The notes: generated by a model not told the origin, from the letters alone. A stretch of 64,000 nucleotides of DNA from Planococcus sp. ISL-110 (GCF_018613575.1 NZ_JAGGPX010000003.1:20614-84613); one strand, 5' to 3'; shown: positions 31,314 to 41,672, numbered from the stretch's first letter. A program made the numbers and translations.

Positions 31314-32087
31314 TTATATCATATTTCCTAACGCTTCTCCCACCTTGATCCGTTGGCCAACGGACATATTTTCGACAAATTTGATGGAATCCTCTTCAAA
31401 AAACAGGACAACGGTGGAACCGAAACTAAAATAGCCCACTTCTTCACCTTTTCGCCACTCGCTGCCGTTTTCGGTCAGCTTGATGGAATTAACGAACATG
31501 GCACCGACTTTGACCACCAGCATCATGCCGAATGCCGTTTCCAGCTCAGTGATCATGCGGTAATTGCCGCTGATTGGCGCTTTTCCATATTGTAATCCAG
31601 CTGCATTGACTGGATACGATTTTTTTCCGAGTACATATTGCTTGTTCACTGTTCCGTCTGCCGGACTGTGGATCCGGTGATAATCAGCAGGGGATAAATA
31701 CAGCACTGCATACTTACCGGACTGATACCGGTCCGCCAATGCTTTGTCCCCCAGCAGGTCAGCTAAGGAATAGGACTGGCCTTTCACCAGAAACTGGGTA
31801 CCTTCCCTCATGTCTCCAGCAATTTCGATTTTTCCATCGACGGGCGAAACCACCGGCGCATCAGCAACCGGCCGGCTGTCGGCAGTCAATTTCCGGACAA
31901 AAAAGTCATGGAGCGTTGGAAAAGAATCCATGGGCGCTTCGACTTCATCCACTAAGATTTGATAGGCTTTAATATAGCCTGGAATAAACCTGCGGCTGTT
32001 TTTGGATTGAGCAAACTGTCGAATCAGATTCGAAGTAAAAGCTCCGTTCGTCAGTTCGATTGAACGCTGGTACAGATATTTTTTCAT
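31314..32087 (-). CDS. psd: Phosphatidylserine decarboxylase
   Basis: Makes phosphatidylethanolamine from phosphatidylserine. The 257-residue proenzyme carries the self-cleavage motif FGST near residue 227, where the serine becomes the pyruvoyl group, and SPADYHRIHSP in the core. The ATG at 32087 has GGAGG 7 bases upstream; a start 16 codons earlier lacks one. It is divergent from pssA, 95 bp away, so both enzymes of the pathway can be controlled together. Confidence 0.95.
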   Translation of the reverse strand: MKKYLYQRSIELTNGAFTSNLIRQFAQSKNSRRFIPGYIKAYQILVDEVEAPMDSFPTLHDFFVRKLTADSRPVADAPVVSPVDGKIEIAGDMREGTQFLVKGQSYSLADLLGDKALADRYQSGKYAVLYLSPADYHRIHSPADGTVNKQYVLGKKSYPVNAAGLQYGKAPISGNYRMITELETAFGMMLVVKVGAMFVNSIKLTENGSEWRKGEEVGYFSFGSTVVLFFEEDSIKFVENMSVGQRIKVGEALGNMI

Positions 32088-32182
32088 AGAGAAGCCTCCG
32101 TTGCTAAAATAGTCTACCATTTTTTGACCTTTCACAGTATAATAGAGTGAACAAGTTTACAAAAAAGAAGGAGTGTTTTCCA

Positions 32183-32722
32183 TTGTTAATTACAGAAAGA
32201 ATGGATCACACCATAAAAAAGCTGAGGTCGCAGACCGCTAATACCATCACAATCGGCAATATGCTGTTTGGTGGTGCTTCACTCATGGCCACTTTAAATG
32301 GATCTTATAGCTATAGTGTGCTATTTATATTTATTGCGGCTTTTCTGGACCGCTTTGACGGTATGGTGGCAAGAAAGTTCAATCAGGAATCTGATTTAGG
32401 CAAACAGCTCGATTCGATGAGCGACATAATATCTTTTGGTGTTGCCCCCGCAATTTTAATTTATCAGCTTGTCTTGTCGGACTTTGGTTTTATCGGAATG
32501 GTTTTTACTGTACTTTATATTTCGTGTGGCGGTTTTCGGCTGGCACGTTTCAATATCTCAGACGCTACGGGGTATTTTACCGGTTTGCCGATCACCGCAG
32601 CCGGCACGATCATCACCTTATCCTATTTCGGGCTGGCGGTTTTTTCTCCGGTCGTCTACATGTTCCTGTTCGTCATTTGCTCGTTATTGATGGTCAGTAC
32701 CTTCACCTTAAGAAAAGTATAA
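32183..32722 (+). CDS. pssA: CDP-diacylglycerol--serine O-phosphatidyltransferase
   Basis: An integral membrane CDP-alcohol phosphatidyltransferase. The signature D-x2-DG-x2-AR-x8-G-x3-D-x3-D is read in DRFDGMVARK followed by SDLGKQLDSMSD. Several membrane segments fill the rest. The start is taken as TTG at 32183, 7 bases after AAGGAGTG (179 residues). A GTG at 32147 lies upstream of that site. A TATAAT box is at 32138-32143 without a good -35. It pairs with psd. Confidence 0.93.
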   Translation: MLITERMDHTIKKLRSQTANTITIGNMLFGGASLMATLNGSYSYSVLFIFIAAFLDRFDGMVARKFNQESDLGKQLDSMSDIISFGVAPAILIYQLVLSDFGFIGMVFTVLYISCGGFRLARFNISDATGYFTGLPITAAGTIITLSYFGLAVFSPVVYMFLFVICSLLMVSTFTLRKV

Positions 32723-32764
32723 AAAAGCTGAGTGACGTTGAGAAAACGTCCTCAGCTTTTTTAT
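32721..32764. terminator. Bidirectional terminator between pssA and mtnN
   Basis: Stem AAAAAAGCTGAG with CTCAGCTTTTTT and an inner GACGTT/AACGTC arm. It ends both convergent genes. Confidence 0.9.
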
Positions 32765-32787
32765 TTTGGCCTATGCTGGTTACGAGC

Positions 32788-33492
32788 TTAAATGCGCGCA
32801 GCCAGCTGGCTGATTACATTGAAGACGATTTCCGTTGAATGCTTAGCTGCCATCGGCAGGAACTCATCGAATGACACAGAAGATTCTTTTCCGGCAATAT
32901 CAGACAAAGCTCGGATGACCACGAATGCTACGTCAAATTGATAGCAGACTTGAGCGACAGCTGCCGCTTCCATTTCAGCAGCTTTCATCGATGGGAAATA
33001 TTCACGTACTTTTGCAACGCGCTCCGGGTCGTTCATGAACGAATCCCCCGTTGCAATCAGGCCGACCGCGTAATCATGCTCGCCCATTTCCTTAACAGCT
33101 TTGACCGCCAGCTCGATCAATTCTTCATTGGAAGTGAAAGCTGCCGGTAATTGAGGAACCTGGCCCATTTCATAGCCGAAGACGGTGACATCCACATCGT
33201 GGTGACGGACTTCGTCTGAAATAACCACGGCGCCAACTTCAAGCTCCTCATCAAAACCACCTGCCGAACCGATATTGATGACAATATCCGGCTTGTATTG
33301 CTGCAGAAGAATCGTTGTCGACATCGCTGCATTGACCTTGCCGATACCGCTTTTCAGCAAGACGATTTCCTGTCCTTCGTATGTACCCATTGTAAATTCA
33401 CATTTAGCGATTTCTTCAGTTTGGGGATTTTCCAATCTGCTTCTCAATAATTGAACTTCTTCTTCCATTGCACCAATTACACCGATTTTCAT
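32788..33492 (-). CDS. mtnN: 5'-methylthioadenosine/S-adenosylhomocysteine nucleosidase
   Basis: Cleaves adenine from MTA and SAH in methionine salvage and the activated methyl cycle; it also makes the AI-2 precursor. The family pattern [32 protein letters not shown] and the catalytic Asp in ALSDIAG are visible. The ATG at 33492 (234 residues) agrees with other members and has GAGGAA upstream. Confidence 0.96.
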   Translation of the reverse strand: MKIGVIGAMEEEVQLLRSRLENPQTEEIAKCEFTMGTYEGQEIVLLKSGIGKVNAAMSTTILLQQYKPDIVINIGSAGGFDEELEVGAVVISDEVRHHDVDVTVFGYEMGQVPQLPAAFTSNEELIELAVKAVKEMGEHDYAVGLIATGDSFMNDPERVAKVREYFPSMKAAEMEAAAVAQVCYQFDVAFVVIRALSDIAGKESSVSFDEFLPMAAKHSTEIVFNVISQLAARI

Positions 33493-33533
33493 TTTGCCAT
33501 TCCTCATTTCATAATCAATTTATCTTATCCTTA

Positions 33534-33575
33534 TAAGCGGACGCTTTCCTGCGGAATATCCGCAGCAGAAGAGTC
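33534..33575. repeat. Degenerate short copy of the intergenic hairpin repeat
   Basis: It carries GCGGACGCTTTCCTGCGG, the complement of the 3' arm seen in the long copy at 41986-42116, followed by a CTGCGG/CCGCAG hairpin at 33549-33565. The following AT-rich stretch resembles that after 48247. Confidence 0.6.
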
Positions 33576-33630
33576 CCTATTATAAATAATTAGTTCAACT
33601 TATATATTTTCAATACCCCATTATAGCAAA

Positions 33631-33664
33631 GAAAAAGACGCCTTTATCAATAGGCGCCTTCCAG
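33631..33664 (-). terminator. Terminator of yrrS
   Basis: Minus-strand stem AGGCGCC/GGCGTCT followed by TTTTTC. It overlaps the last codons and the stop of yrrS. Confidence 0.75.
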
Positions 33665-34375
33665 CGTTTTTAATACGTCCATCTTCACTGGCTTCCAGCC
33701 TTCGCCGTCTACCCATTCCATGTGGACACGGTATTTTTCAGACTCATCTTTAGACTGCACAGTCGCAATTGACTTCTGCGGACCGCCGCCATTTTTGATC
33801 ATCATGACATACATATTATTGGCATCAAGCCCTGTCGCATAGGAAACAGCGTTGACTTTTTCGTTCCAGTCTGCAGAATCCTTTTGGTAGACAGAGACAT
33901 GGTCACCTTTTTGCTTTGTGCCAACCGGCTCCCAGCTAGTGTTGATGATGGTTTCTTCCACAATCGGATCGCTTGAGTCTTCACGTGTAATGGTTCCGCC
34001 TTTTGTGACAGACCCTTCTTTTTCCTCTTCAGCTTTTTTAGCTTCTTCTGCTTCTTTTTTGGTTTTTTCTTTTTCAGCTTTTTCTGCCGCTTCTTTTTCT
34101 TCATCAGACGCTTCAGTATCTTCTTCCGGTTCTTCTTCAGCGCCGGCGCTTTCGCCTTCACTGTCTCCGGAGCCGCTCGTTTGATCTTGAGTTTCAGGTG
34201 AAATCGTTACTGCCTCAGGATCTTGAGCCTGATCGTCCCCTCCACTAAACAGCATGGATACTCCTATGATGAGAATCAATGCAAATACCAAGCCGATCAT
34301 AATATTCAAAATGGAATTTGACCGGTTTTTCTTTTTCTTCAAACGAGAGGGATACGGTTTTTCTTCGTTAGTCAT
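33647..34375 (-). CDS. YrrS-like membrane-anchored protein (DUF1510)
   Basis: A 242-residue protein with a short basic N-terminus, one membrane segment (about 23-43), a long low-complexity Glu/Lys/Ala stretch (about 60-130) likely to be disordered or coiled coil, and a compact C-terminal domain (about 145-242) of the DUF1510 type. B. subtilis YrrS lies in the same neighbourhood and is tied to cell-wall genes; function is unknown. GGGGGAC precedes the ATG by 5 bases. Confidence 0.85.
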   Translation of the reverse strand: MTNEEKPYPSRLKKKKNRSNSILNIMIGLVFALILIIGVSMLFSGGDDQAQDPEAVTISPETQDQTSGSGDSEGESAGAEEEPEEDTEASDEEKEAAEKAEKEKTKKEAEEAKKAEEEKEGSVTKGGTITREDSSDPIVEETIINTSWEPVGTKQKGDHVSVYQKDSADWNEKVNAVSYATGLDANNMYVMMIKNGGGPQKSIATVQSKDESEKYRVHMEWVDGEGWKPVKMDVLKTLEGAY

Positions 34376-34484
34376 TGGATGTCCCCCTTTCTAAATAGTT
34401 TACCATAAATCCAGTATGACAAATTTGACGTTTCAACGATAATTTTGTTTCATTTCCCGTTTCACTTAAAGCCTATTTAATGAG

Positions 34485-34516
34485 AAACGGCCATCCTTTT
34501 TACAGAATGGCCGCTC
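34485..34516 (-). terminator. Terminator of greA
   Basis: Stem CGGCCAT/ATGGCCG (34488-34494 with 34507-34513), just after the greA stop; the T run on the minus strand is interrupted (TTTCTC). Confidence 0.65.
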
Positions 34517-34518
34517 GA

Positions 34519-34995
34519 TCACGTAATTGAAAGAATCTTGATTTCCATTTCTCCGCCTGGTGTCAACACTTTGACGTTTTCACCGATTGTGCGGCCGATC
34601 ATGCTTTTTGCAATAGGAGAATCATTTGAAATGCGGCCTTCTAAAGGATCCGCTTCTGCTGATCCAACGATTGTGTAGGATTCTTTATCACCATCTGGAA
34701 CTTCTATAAATGTAACCGTCGTCCCTAAACGAACGATATCCTTATTTGATTCATTTTCATTAATGATAACCGCATTGCGGATCATAGATTCAAGTGTTGA
34801 AATACGCCCTTCTACAAAAGCCTGATCTTCTTTAGCGGAGTCATACTCAGCGTTTTCGGATAAATCACCGAAATCGCGGGCGATTTTAATTCGTTCAACC
34901 ACTTCTTTGCGTTTGATCGTTTTCAGAAAGTCCAGTTCATCTTCTAACTTCTGCTTTCCTGCAGCTGTCATCGGAAATTGTTTTTCGTTAGCCAT
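34519..34995 (-). CDS. greA: Transcription elongation factor GreA
   Basis: Rescues backtracked RNA polymerase by promoting transcript cleavage. The N-terminal coiled coil shows [19 protein letters not shown] and [22 protein letters not shown], with the acidic tip. The C-terminal FKBP-like domain contains [17 protein letters not shown]. The ATG at 34995 (158 residues) has GGAG upstream; this matches the family length. Confidence 0.97.
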   Translation of the reverse strand: MANEKQFPMTAAGKQKLEDELDFLKTIKRKEVVERIKIARDFGDLSENAEYDSAKEDQAFVEGRISTLESMIRNAVIINENESNKDIVRLGTTVTFIEVPDGDKESYTIVGSAEADPLEGRISNDSPIAKSMIGRTIGENVKVLTPGGEMEIKILSIT

Positions 34996-35076
34996 TTCTT
35001 CCCACTCCTTCAACTGCTGACATGGATGCCTCTGTGCATCCGTCAGTCTGGTCTCATCATATTATAGTTTAGCAAT

Positions 35077-35700
35077 CTATTCAAGAATAGTTTTGATTTT
35101 TGTAACCATCAAGTCGATTGCCACTTCGTTCTGGCCGCCTTCGGGAATAATGACATCCGCATAGCGTTTTGTCGGTTCGATAAACTGATTGTGCATCGGA
35201 CGGACAACGGTCAAGTATTGTTCGATGACGGAATCGATGGTCCGTCCCCGTTCGTTGATGTCGCGCAGCAGACGGCGGATGATGCGCAGATCGCCATCCG
35301 TATCGACGAATAATTTGATATCCATCAATTCACGCAAGCGTACATCTTCCAGCACCAAAATCCCTTCCAGAATAATAACGTCTTTTGCTTCAATGAGAAC
35401 CGTTTCTTCTGCACGCGTGTGCTCGGCATAATTATAGACCGGTTTTTCAATTGGCTGGCGCTCAAGCAAACTGTTGATATGCTCGATCAGCAGATCCGTA
35501 TCAAATGCCAATGGGTGATCGTAGTTTGTTTCCAGGCGTTCTTCAAAGGCCAAATGGCTTTGGTCTTTATAATAGTAATCCTGTTCGATTACCACCACTG
35601 AGTTTTCTTTAAATACTTCATAGATGGAATTCGTTACACTCGTTTTCCCCGAGCCCGAACCCCCTGCGATCCCGATTACGACCGGCCGTTTGTTAGACAT
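35077..35700 (-). CDS. udk: Uridine kinase
   Basis: Phosphorylates uridine and cytidine with ATP or GTP in salvage. Walker A is [11 protein letters not shown] at 10-20, and [10 protein letters not shown] and [12 protein letters not shown] follow. 207 residues. AAGGAG precedes the ATG. It stands between trmR and greA; the two U32-peptidase genes found next to udk in B. subtilis are missing. Confidence 0.96.
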   Translation of the reverse strand: MSNKRPVVIGIAGGSGSGKTSVTNSIYEVFKENSVVVIEQDYYYKDQSHLAFEERLETNYDHPLAFDTDLLIEHINSLLERQPIEKPVYNYAEHTRAEETVLIEAKDVIILEGILVLEDVRLRELMDIKLFVDTDGDLRIIRRLLRDINERGRTIDSVIEQYLTVVRPMHNQFIEPTKRYADVIIPEGGQNEVAIDLMVTKIKTILE

Positions 35701-35736
35701 GTTGTTTAGCTCCTTGCAAACCTCTTTTTAGTGTAT

Positions 35737-36342
35737 TCATTTTTTCCTGCAGATCATAATGCCGTCTCCCGATGACAATAATTCCGTGTCATAGCAGGGA
35801 TGATTGAGCATATGCTCTTTAAAGGCCGCCAAGTTGCGGATCATTGTCCGCTTTCTTCTCGGTACTTCCGACAACGGCAAATCTGAAAGTCCATGCATGG
35901 CCATATTATCGCAATATATGATTCCGCCTTTTGGCACAAGCTCTTCGTACTTGTCGAAAAAGCGTTCGTATTGTCCTTTTGCTGCATCTATAAAGATGGC
36001 GTCATACTTTTTTTTCAGGTCAGCCAAAGACAGCTCCAGCGCATCTGCATGGAAAATGCGTATCCGATCCCCAAATCCCGACTGCGCAATAAACTCAACC
36101 GCTTTCCGGTACCTGGGATCATCGCGTTCAACCGTATCTATCGTGCATAACGGCAATGACTCAGCCATTTTAATCGCTGAAAAGCCGATAGCCGATCCAA
36201 TTTCAAGGATCCTTTCAGGCTGCTGAACTTTTAATAGCTCCACCAGTTCATGTATGCCCTGCTCTTCCATAATCGGTACATGCTGCGCAGCGGCATAAGC
36301 TTGAATCGCTTCAAGCGTCGCTGATAATCGTTCATTCACCAT
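35737..36342 (-). CDS. trmR: tRNA 5-hydroxyuridine O-methyltransferase TrmR
   Basis: A class I O-methyltransferase (YrrM type) that makes 5-methoxyuridine at the wobble position of certain tRNAs. SAM motif ILEIGSAIGFSAIKMA and DAIFIDAAKGQYERFF are visible. 201 residues. AAGGAG lies 9 bases before the ATG. The naming follows place and family; a general caffeoyl-CoA-like methyltransferase is the cautious label. Confidence 0.87.
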   Translation of the reverse strand: MVNERLSATLEAIQAYAAAQHVPIMEEQGIHELVELLKVQQPERILEIGSAIGFSAIKMAESLPLCTIDTVERDDPRYRKAVEFIAQSGFGDRIRIFHADALELSLADLKKKYDAIFIDAAKGQYERFFDKYEELVPKGGIIYCDNMAMHGLSDLPLSEVPRRKRTMIRNLAAFKEHMLNHPCYDTELLSSGDGIMICRKK

Positions 36343-36392
36343 ACTGAAATGCTCCTTTTCGGCCCAGCAAAAATTACTTCAAATCTTACCAT

Positions 36393-36426
36393 AAAAAGAG
36401 AAGGAAAGCGAGGTGCTTCCTTCTCG
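36393..36426 (-). terminator. Terminator of mltG
   Basis: Minus-strand stem GAGAAGGAAGC/GCTTTCCTTCTC then TTTTTA, directly after the mltG stop. Confidence 0.9.
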
Positions 36427-36432
36427 GTAGTC

Positions 36433-37557
36433 TTAATTTCCGATATATTCATCCCGGTTGGCCAAATGCTCTTCGTAGGTTTTGGCAAAATGGTTCTCAC
36501 CTGTCGAATCAGCCAGGAAGTAGAAGTATTCGGTTTCAGCAGGGTCCAGCACTGCTTCGATCGAAGACCCTCCGGCGTTGGCAATGGGCCCTGGCGGCAA
36601 CCCTTTGTTCTGGTAGGTGCTGTAAGGATGTTCAAATTCATAATCTGTATTGAATAACCGGTCTTTGTGCTCGCCCATTGCATAGATGACTGTCGGGTCC
36701 GTTTGCAGCGGCATATCATCATCCAGACGGTTATAAAAGACACTGGCAATGGTCTGGCGGTCTGCCTGCGCGGTTGCTTCTTCTTCCAGCAAGGAAGCGA
36801 ATGTCAGCAGCCAATGCGGCGATTGATCGAGCTCGTCCAGCACGGTCTGGTACTGCATGACATTGGCCTGCGCCGTATCAAGCATCTGCTCAATCAACAG
36901 GGTCAGCGAAGGATCTTCTTCATAAATGGGGTAAGTGGCCGGGAACAGATATCCTTCGAGTGCATAACGGATATCCTCGCCCCGTATTTCATCTGACAAT
37001 AAATCAGGATATTTGATCATCAGTTCGTCAAGATATGCAGGATCCTGGATCTTCTCCAGGAATTCCTCAGCCGTAAACGAGGTTTTCTCGGCAATGACAT
37101 TTTCGGCAATTTCCTCCACCGTCAGTCCTTCCGGGACATTGATCGTAAAGAGCGGCTCCCGGTATACTTTACCAGTTTTCAGGCTTTCCGTAATTTCATC
37201 CAAGGTCATAGATGACAGCAAGCCGTATGTCCCTGCCTGGAATTCGGACTCGTTGTTTAATTTCACGTAGTATTTATAGATTCGTGCATCTTTGATGACA
37301 CCGTTCTCTTCAAGCAATGCTGCAATGCTGTCCAGACTTGAACCGATCGGCACTTCAACGGTAATCACTTCTTCTGAATCGGGGTCAACCGGTTCTAGTG
37401 CATTGGTGACGTAACTATAGGTTTGAAAGCCTGCGATTCCGATGATGATCAACAAAACCAGCGCGACTATTAATACGATGCGTCGGACGACTCTCACTTC
37501 CTTCTTCTTTTCTGTCATGCGTTCGAACATGATCTCTTTTTTTGACTGTTTCTCCAC
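36433..37557 (-). CDS. mltG: Endolytic murein transglycosylase MltG
   Basis: Membrane-anchored lytic transglycosylase that cuts nascent glycan strands. A cytosolic basic N-terminus and one membrane segment (about 24-46) precede LysM-like and YceG catalytic parts. The catalytic Glu is in the ASLLEEEA segment; VFYNRL and PTVIYAMG follow. 374 residues is typical. The start is GTG with a GGGGGG run a few bases upstream. yrrL is the B. subtilis counterpart. Confidence 0.93.
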   Translation of the reverse strand: MEKQSKKEIMFERMTEKKKEVRVVRRIVLIVALVLLIIIGIAGFQTYSYVTNALEPVDPDSEEVITVEVPIGSSLDSIAALLEENGVIKDARIYKYYVKLNNESEFQAGTYGLLSSMTLDEITESLKTGKVYREPLFTINVPEGLTVEEIAENVIAEKTSFTAEEFLEKIQDPAYLDELMIKYPDLLSDEIRGEDIRYALEGYLFPATYPIYEEDPSLTLLIEQMLDTAQANVMQYQTVLDELDQSPHWLLTFASLLEEEATAQADRQTIASVFYNRLDDDMPLQTDPTVIYAMGEHKDRLFNTDYEFEHPYSTYQNKGLPPGPIANAGGSSIEAVLDPAETEYFYFLADSTGENHFAKTYEEHLANRDEYIGN

Positions 37558-37642
37558 GGGTTCCCCCCCTAGCTTTTCTGTACTGCAGAAGTTGGACTGC
37601 TAATGTTCAACTTCTATCAGTATACAAGAAAATCGCACAAAA

Positions 37643-37676
37643 GAAAAAGACGGAATCAGCAATCAATTCCGTCCTT
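37643..37676 (-). terminator. Terminator of yrzB
   Basis: Stem GACGGAAT/ATTCCGTC (37649-37656 with 37666-37673) followed on the minus strand by TTTTTCTTTT. Confidence 0.88.
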
Positions 37677-37682
37677 TCATTT

Positions 37683-37991
37683 TTAAAGCTCTTCGTTTTC
37701 TTCTTCTTCGTCAAGGAACGTGTTCAACATTTCTTCGATCATGTCCCATTCTGCATCAGTTTCAACCGGGAGAAGCTCGCCCCCGCCTACTGTTTCGTCT
37801 GAGTTAGCATTTTCAGTGAAAGAAGATGCATGAATTTCGATCTCGCCTTCTTCATCTTCTTCAGCGCCTACCGGGAAATACAAAACGTATGATTTTCCGA
37901 AGTCAGCTGATTCAAATGTAAACAATACTTCAAATAATTGTTCGTTGCCGTTTTCATCAACGACTGTAATGTGCTCTTGTCCGTGTTCCAT
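37683..37991 (-). CDS. DUF1292 family protein (YrzB)
   Basis: A 102-residue acidic protein with the DUF1292 core [20 protein letters not shown] and a very acidic C-terminus. Function is unknown. It forms the conserved trio ireB-ruvX-yrzB. The ATG at 37991 has GAGGTGA upstream. Confidence 0.92.
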   Translation of the reverse strand: MEHGQEHITVVDENGNEQLFEVLFTFESADFGKSYVLYFPVGAEEDEEGEIEIHASSFTENANSDETVGGGELLPVETDAEWDMIEEMLNTFLDEEEENEEL

Positions 37992-38004
37992 TTGCGTCAC
38001 CTCA

Positions 38005-38421
38005 TTATTTTTTAAAATCAAGATAGCCCTGCAAAATCATGACTGCTGCCATCTTGTCGATCACTTTTTTGCGATTTTTACGGCTGACATCTGCGGAGAT
38101 CAACATCTTCTCTGCTGCCGACGTTGTAAGCCGTTCATCCCATAGGACCACCGGTATACTATACGCTTCTTTCAGCAAAGCTGCAAATCTTTCAGATGCT
38201 TGAGCGCGCGGTCCGATTGAATTGTTCATGTTTTTCGGGTAACCGACAACCGCTTCGGTCACTTCATATTGCTTGATCAGCTCACCAAGGCGAACCATTC
38301 CAAATTCTTCGATCGCTTCATTTATTTTGACGGTTTCGATTCCTTGGGCTGTCCAGCCCATCGGATCGCTGATTGCGACTCCGATTGTTTTCGAACCGAC
38401 ATCAAGTCCCATTATACGCAT
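38005..38421 (-). CDS. ruvX: Holliday junction resolvase-like protein RuvX (YqgF family)
   Basis: An RNase H-fold nuclease. The YqgF pattern [27 protein letters not shown] and WDERLTT is present. Family members have been linked both to Holliday junction resolution and to 16S rRNA 5' processing. The second ATG (38421, 138 residues) suits the GAGG spacing better than the first, which overlaps the ireB stop in TAATG. Confidence 0.94.
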   Translation of the reverse strand: MRIMGLDVGSKTIGVAISDPMGWTAQGIETVKINEAIEEFGMVRLGELIKQYEVTEAVVGYPKNMNNSIGPRAQASERFAALLKEAYSIPVVLWDERLTTSAAEKMLISADVSRKNRKKVIDKMAAVMILQGYLDFKK

Positions 38422-38423
38422 CA

Positions 38424-38690
38424 TTATTCCTCGTTATTCTTCTTGATGTAGAAATTTACAAGCTCTTCCAGAATTTCATCCCGTTCTATTTTGCGAATCA
38501 TATTTCGCGCATCCTGATGGCGAGGAATATAAGCCGGATCACCTGATAATAAATATCCGACAATCTGATTGATCGGGTTATAGCCTTTTTCTTCAAGTGC
38601 AGCATGGACTTGGAGCATGACTTGCTTTACTTCCTGCTCCATCGACTCATCAGACGAATCGAATTTCATAGTACGATCAAATGAACTCAC
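38424..38690 (-). CDS. IreB family regulatory phosphoprotein
   Basis: An 88-residue UPF0297 protein (YrzL). In Enterococcus IreB is a substrate of the IreK Ser/Thr kinase and lowers cephalosporin resistance. The N-terminal threonines (SSFDRTMKF) are the likely phosphorylation area. GTG at 38690 gives the family start [10 protein letters not shown] and has GAGG 8 bases upstream; a GTG three codons earlier overlaps that site. It precedes ruvX. Confidence 0.93.
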   Translation of the reverse strand: MSSFDRTMKFDSSDESMEQEVKQVMLQVHAALEEKGYNPINQIVGYLLSGDPAYIPRHQDARNMIRKIERDEILEELVNFYIKKNNEE

Positions 38691-38779
38691 GACAAGCACC
38701 TCGCTTTCGGATTTTAAATAAGAATAATTGCTCCCGCTGTCTATTTTTCATTATAACCGATAGCGCAGATTTATTAAAC

Positions 38780-41404
38780 CTATTTCACTAAGCTGTAAAC
38801 TGATTGGAGCGCCGACTCCAATTTCCCGGCATCTTTTGCGCCAGCCATCGCCATATCCGGACGGCCTCCGCCTTTTCCGCCGCAAAGTTCTGCAACGTGT
38901 TTGACGATTTGCCCTGCATGGTAGTTCCCGCCAGCCAAATCTTTTGTAACGCCAGCAGCCAGCATGACTTTGTCTCCATCTGTTGCGCCGAGAACGATGA
39001 CCGCTTTGTCGATTTTCGTTTTCAGGTCGTCCATCATCTGGCGCAGCTGGTTATTGTCTTTCGCTTCCACTTTGACGGATAAGACTGTAATATCGCCGAC
39101 TTTCTGCGCGCTATCCAGAATATCGTCAGATTGTGCATTGGATATTTTTGCAAGCAACGACTCGTTTTCACGCTGCAGCGATTTCATTTCCGCTTGGACA
39201 GACTGGACTTTTTGGACGATGTCTTTTGGAGAAGACTTCAGAAGCCCTGAAGCCTGTTCCAAAATCTGTTCGCTGTCTTTGAGGCTGTCGTATGCGCCTT
39301 TGCCAGTCACTGCTTCGATTCTGCGGATGCCGGCACCGATGCCGCCTTCAGAAACGATTTTAAACAAACCGATTTCAGAAGTATTGGCCACGTGGACGCC
39401 GCCACATAACTCCAGTGAATAGCCCCCGACTTCAACAACACGGACAACATCGCCGTATTTCTCGCCGAACAATGCCATCGCACCTCTTTCTTTTGCTTCC
39501 TGAAGATTGTGGTAGCCGGTTTGGACTGCAATGCCGTCCCATACTTTCTCGTTGACAATCCCCTCGATCGTCTCCAGTTCTTCTTTGGTCACCTGGCCAA
39601 AATGCGAGAAGTCAAAACGCAGACGGTCTGGACCTACGTACGATCCTGCCTGGTTGACATGTGTACCCAGAATATCTTTTAACGCTTGATGCAGCAAATG
39701 TGTCGCAGTGTGGTTTTTCACTGTGTGGCGGCGTTCAGACGCATCCACCTGTGCATGGACGGCCGATTTCGTCAATTCCCCGGTCTCCACGCGCACAGAA
39801 TGCAGGTTCTGGCCGTTTGGCGCTTTTTTGACATCCAATACTGCCGCTTGCACCAAATCGTTGCGCAAGGTTCCGTGGTCTGCAATCTGCCCGCCGCTTT
39901 CCGCGTAGAATGGCGTCTGATCCAGGATAACCTGAACTTCTTCGCCTTCGTGCGCGCTGTCTGCCAGTTCGCCGTCTTTGATGATGAACAGCACATCGGC
40001 ATCCGATACCGTTTGGCTATAACCGATAAATTCGCTGGCTTCTTTGATATTGCCCAGTACTTCGGATTGGGTCTGCATCGAATTGACATTCTGGCGCGCT
40101 TTTCTTGCACGGTCACGTTGAGCCTGCATCGCTGCCCCAAACCCTTCGTGGTCGATCGTCATGCCTTCTTCTTCCGCGTATTCCTCTGTCAGCTCAACCG
40201 GAAAACCGTATGTGTCATACAGGCGGAATGCATCTTCACCCGGAATTTGTGAATGTCCAGCCGCTTTTTGCTTTTCAATGACCGATGATAAAATTGCCAA
40301 TCCGTCGTGAAGGGTTTCGTGGAAACGTTCTTCTTCGAGTTTCATGACACGGACAATAAAGTCCTGCTTGTCGTTCACTTCCGGATAGAAGCTTTTCATG
40401 ATATCGCCGACAACCGGAACCAATTCAAACAGGAACGGTTTCTCGACGCCCAGTTTTTTCGCATAGCGGACAGCCCGGCGCAACAGGCGGCGCAATACGT
40501 AGCCGCGGCCTTCATTCGACGGCAACGCTCCGTCACCGATCGCAAATGCCACGGTGCGGATATGGTCGGCAATCACTTTGAAAGCCATGTCCATATTGGC
40601 ATCTTCACCGTATTTCTTGCCGGAAATCTCTTCGGTTTTCCGGATGATCGGCACGAACAGATCGGTATCGTAGTTGGTCGGTACGTCCTGAACGACAGAA
40701 GCTATGCGCTCCAAGCCCATTCCCGTATCGATATTCTGTTTCGGCAGCGGCGTATAAGTATGGTCCGGATTGTGGTTGAATTGCGAAAAGACCAGGTTCC
40801 AGATTTCCAGGTAACGGTCATTTTCACCGCCCGGATACAATTCAGGATCGTTCAAGTCGTTGCCGTAGCTTTCGCCGCGATCATAGAAGATTTCAGAGTT
40901 GGGTCCGCTTGGCCCTTCGCCGATGTCCCAGAAGTTGCCTTCCAGGCGGATGATGCGTTCAGCCGGCACGCCGACTTCGTTCAACCAAATGCCATAAGCT
41001 TCTTCGTCTTCCGGATGGATGGTCACCGATAATTTCTCAGCATCAAAGCCGATCCATTTGTCGTCAGTCAAAAATTCCCATGCCCAGTGGATCGCTTCCG
41101 TCTTGAAGTATTCACCAATGGAAAAATTGCCGAGCATTTCAAAGAACGTATGGTGGCGTGCTGTTTTGCCGACATTTTCAATATCATTTGTGCGGATCGA
41201 TTTTTGTGCGTTGACGATCCGCGGGTTTTTAGGAATGACACGGCCATCAAAATACTTCTTCAAGGTGGCCACGCCGCTGTTGATCCACAATAAAGACGGA
41301 TCTTCAAAAGGCACAAGCGGGGCACTCGGCTCCTGGTCATGGCCTTTCTCTTTAAAGAAATCGAGATATAATTGTCTGATGTCTTCAGCTTTTAAATTTT
41401 TCAT
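38780..41404 (-). CDS. alaS: Alanyl-tRNA synthetase
   Basis: Class II synthetase of 874 residues. The aminoacylation domain is N-terminal, the editing domain carries zinc ligands in HTATHLLH and CGGVHV, and a C-terminal oligomerisation domain ([14 protein letters not shown]) follows. The ATG at 41404 has AGGAGG 8 bases upstream. A T-box leader precedes it, so charging of tRNA-Ala sets expression. Confidence 0.98.
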   Translation of the reverse strand: MKNLKAEDIRQLYLDFFKEKGHDQEPSAPLVPFEDPSLLWINSGVATLKKYFDGRVIPKNPRIVNAQKSIRTNDIENVGKTARHHTFFEMLGNFSIGEYFKTEAIHWAWEFLTDDKWIGFDAEKLSVTIHPEDEEAYGIWLNEVGVPAERIIRLEGNFWDIGEGPSGPNSEIFYDRGESYGNDLNDPELYPGGENDRYLEIWNLVFSQFNHNPDHTYTPLPKQNIDTGMGLERIASVVQDVPTNYDTDLFVPIIRKTEEISGKKYGEDANMDMAFKVIADHIRTVAFAIGDGALPSNEGRGYVLRRLLRRAVRYAKKLGVEKPFLFELVPVVGDIMKSFYPEVNDKQDFIVRVMKLEEERFHETLHDGLAILSSVIEKQKAAGHSQIPGEDAFRLYDTYGFPVELTEEYAEEEGMTIDHEGFGAAMQAQRDRARKARQNVNSMQTQSEVLGNIKEASEFIGYSQTVSDADVLFIIKDGELADSAHEGEEVQVILDQTPFYAESGGQIADHGTLRNDLVQAAVLDVKKAPNGQNLHSVRVETGELTKSAVHAQVDASERRHTVKNHTATHLLHQALKDILGTHVNQAGSYVGPDRLRFDFSHFGQVTKEELETIEGIVNEKVWDGIAVQTGYHNLQEAKERGAMALFGEKYGDVVRVVEVGGYSLELCGGVHVANTSEIGLFKIVSEGGIGAGIRRIEAVTGKGAYDSLKDSEQILEQASGLLKSSPKDIVQKVQSVQAEMKSLQRENESLLAKISNAQSDDILDSAQKVGDITVLSVKVEAKDNNQLRQMMDDLKTKIDKAVIVLGATDGDKVMLAAGVTKDLAGGNYHAGQIVKHVAELCGGKGGGRPDMAMAGAKDAGKLESALQSVYSLVK

Positions 41405-41426
41405 CTGTTTTTCCTCCTCTGCATAA

Positions 41427-41660
41427 TAAAAAGCCTCCATCCCAAAAAAGGGACGAAGGCTTTAATTCGCGGTACCACCCTAGTTACACGGACCATGAAG
41501 CTCCGTGTCTCTCGAACACCTTAACGCGGTTCAACGGCAGGGATTAGCTGCACTCCAGAGTAGCTTTCTAAAATCAGATCTCGTCGGGGCCTTTCAGCCT
41601 GGGGCCCTGTTTCTGTCCGGATGCGATTTTATACTGTCTCCATCAATGTGTTTGTCTATC
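41427..41660 (-). promoter_or_regulatory. T-box leader of alaS
   Basis: The T-box sequence AGGGTGGTACCGCG lies at 41466-41482 on the minus strand. It is followed by a strong terminator (AAAGCC..CGTCCC with GGGA..GGCTTT, 41428-41463) and T run. Stem I lies upstream; GCU at 41562-41564 is a candidate alanine specifier. Uncharged tRNA-Ala would favour the antiterminator. Confidence 0.93.
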
Positions 41661-41672
41661 AGTCTAATTTGA

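Noticed and set aside
30670-31434. 254-codon plus-strand frame across yqeH-yqeG
   Set aside because: It spans two overlapping real genes on the other strand and has His/Phe-rich antisense composition.
40307-41032. 241-codon open frame opposite alaS
   Set aside because: Antisense to an unmistakable alaS and without motifs or start signals.
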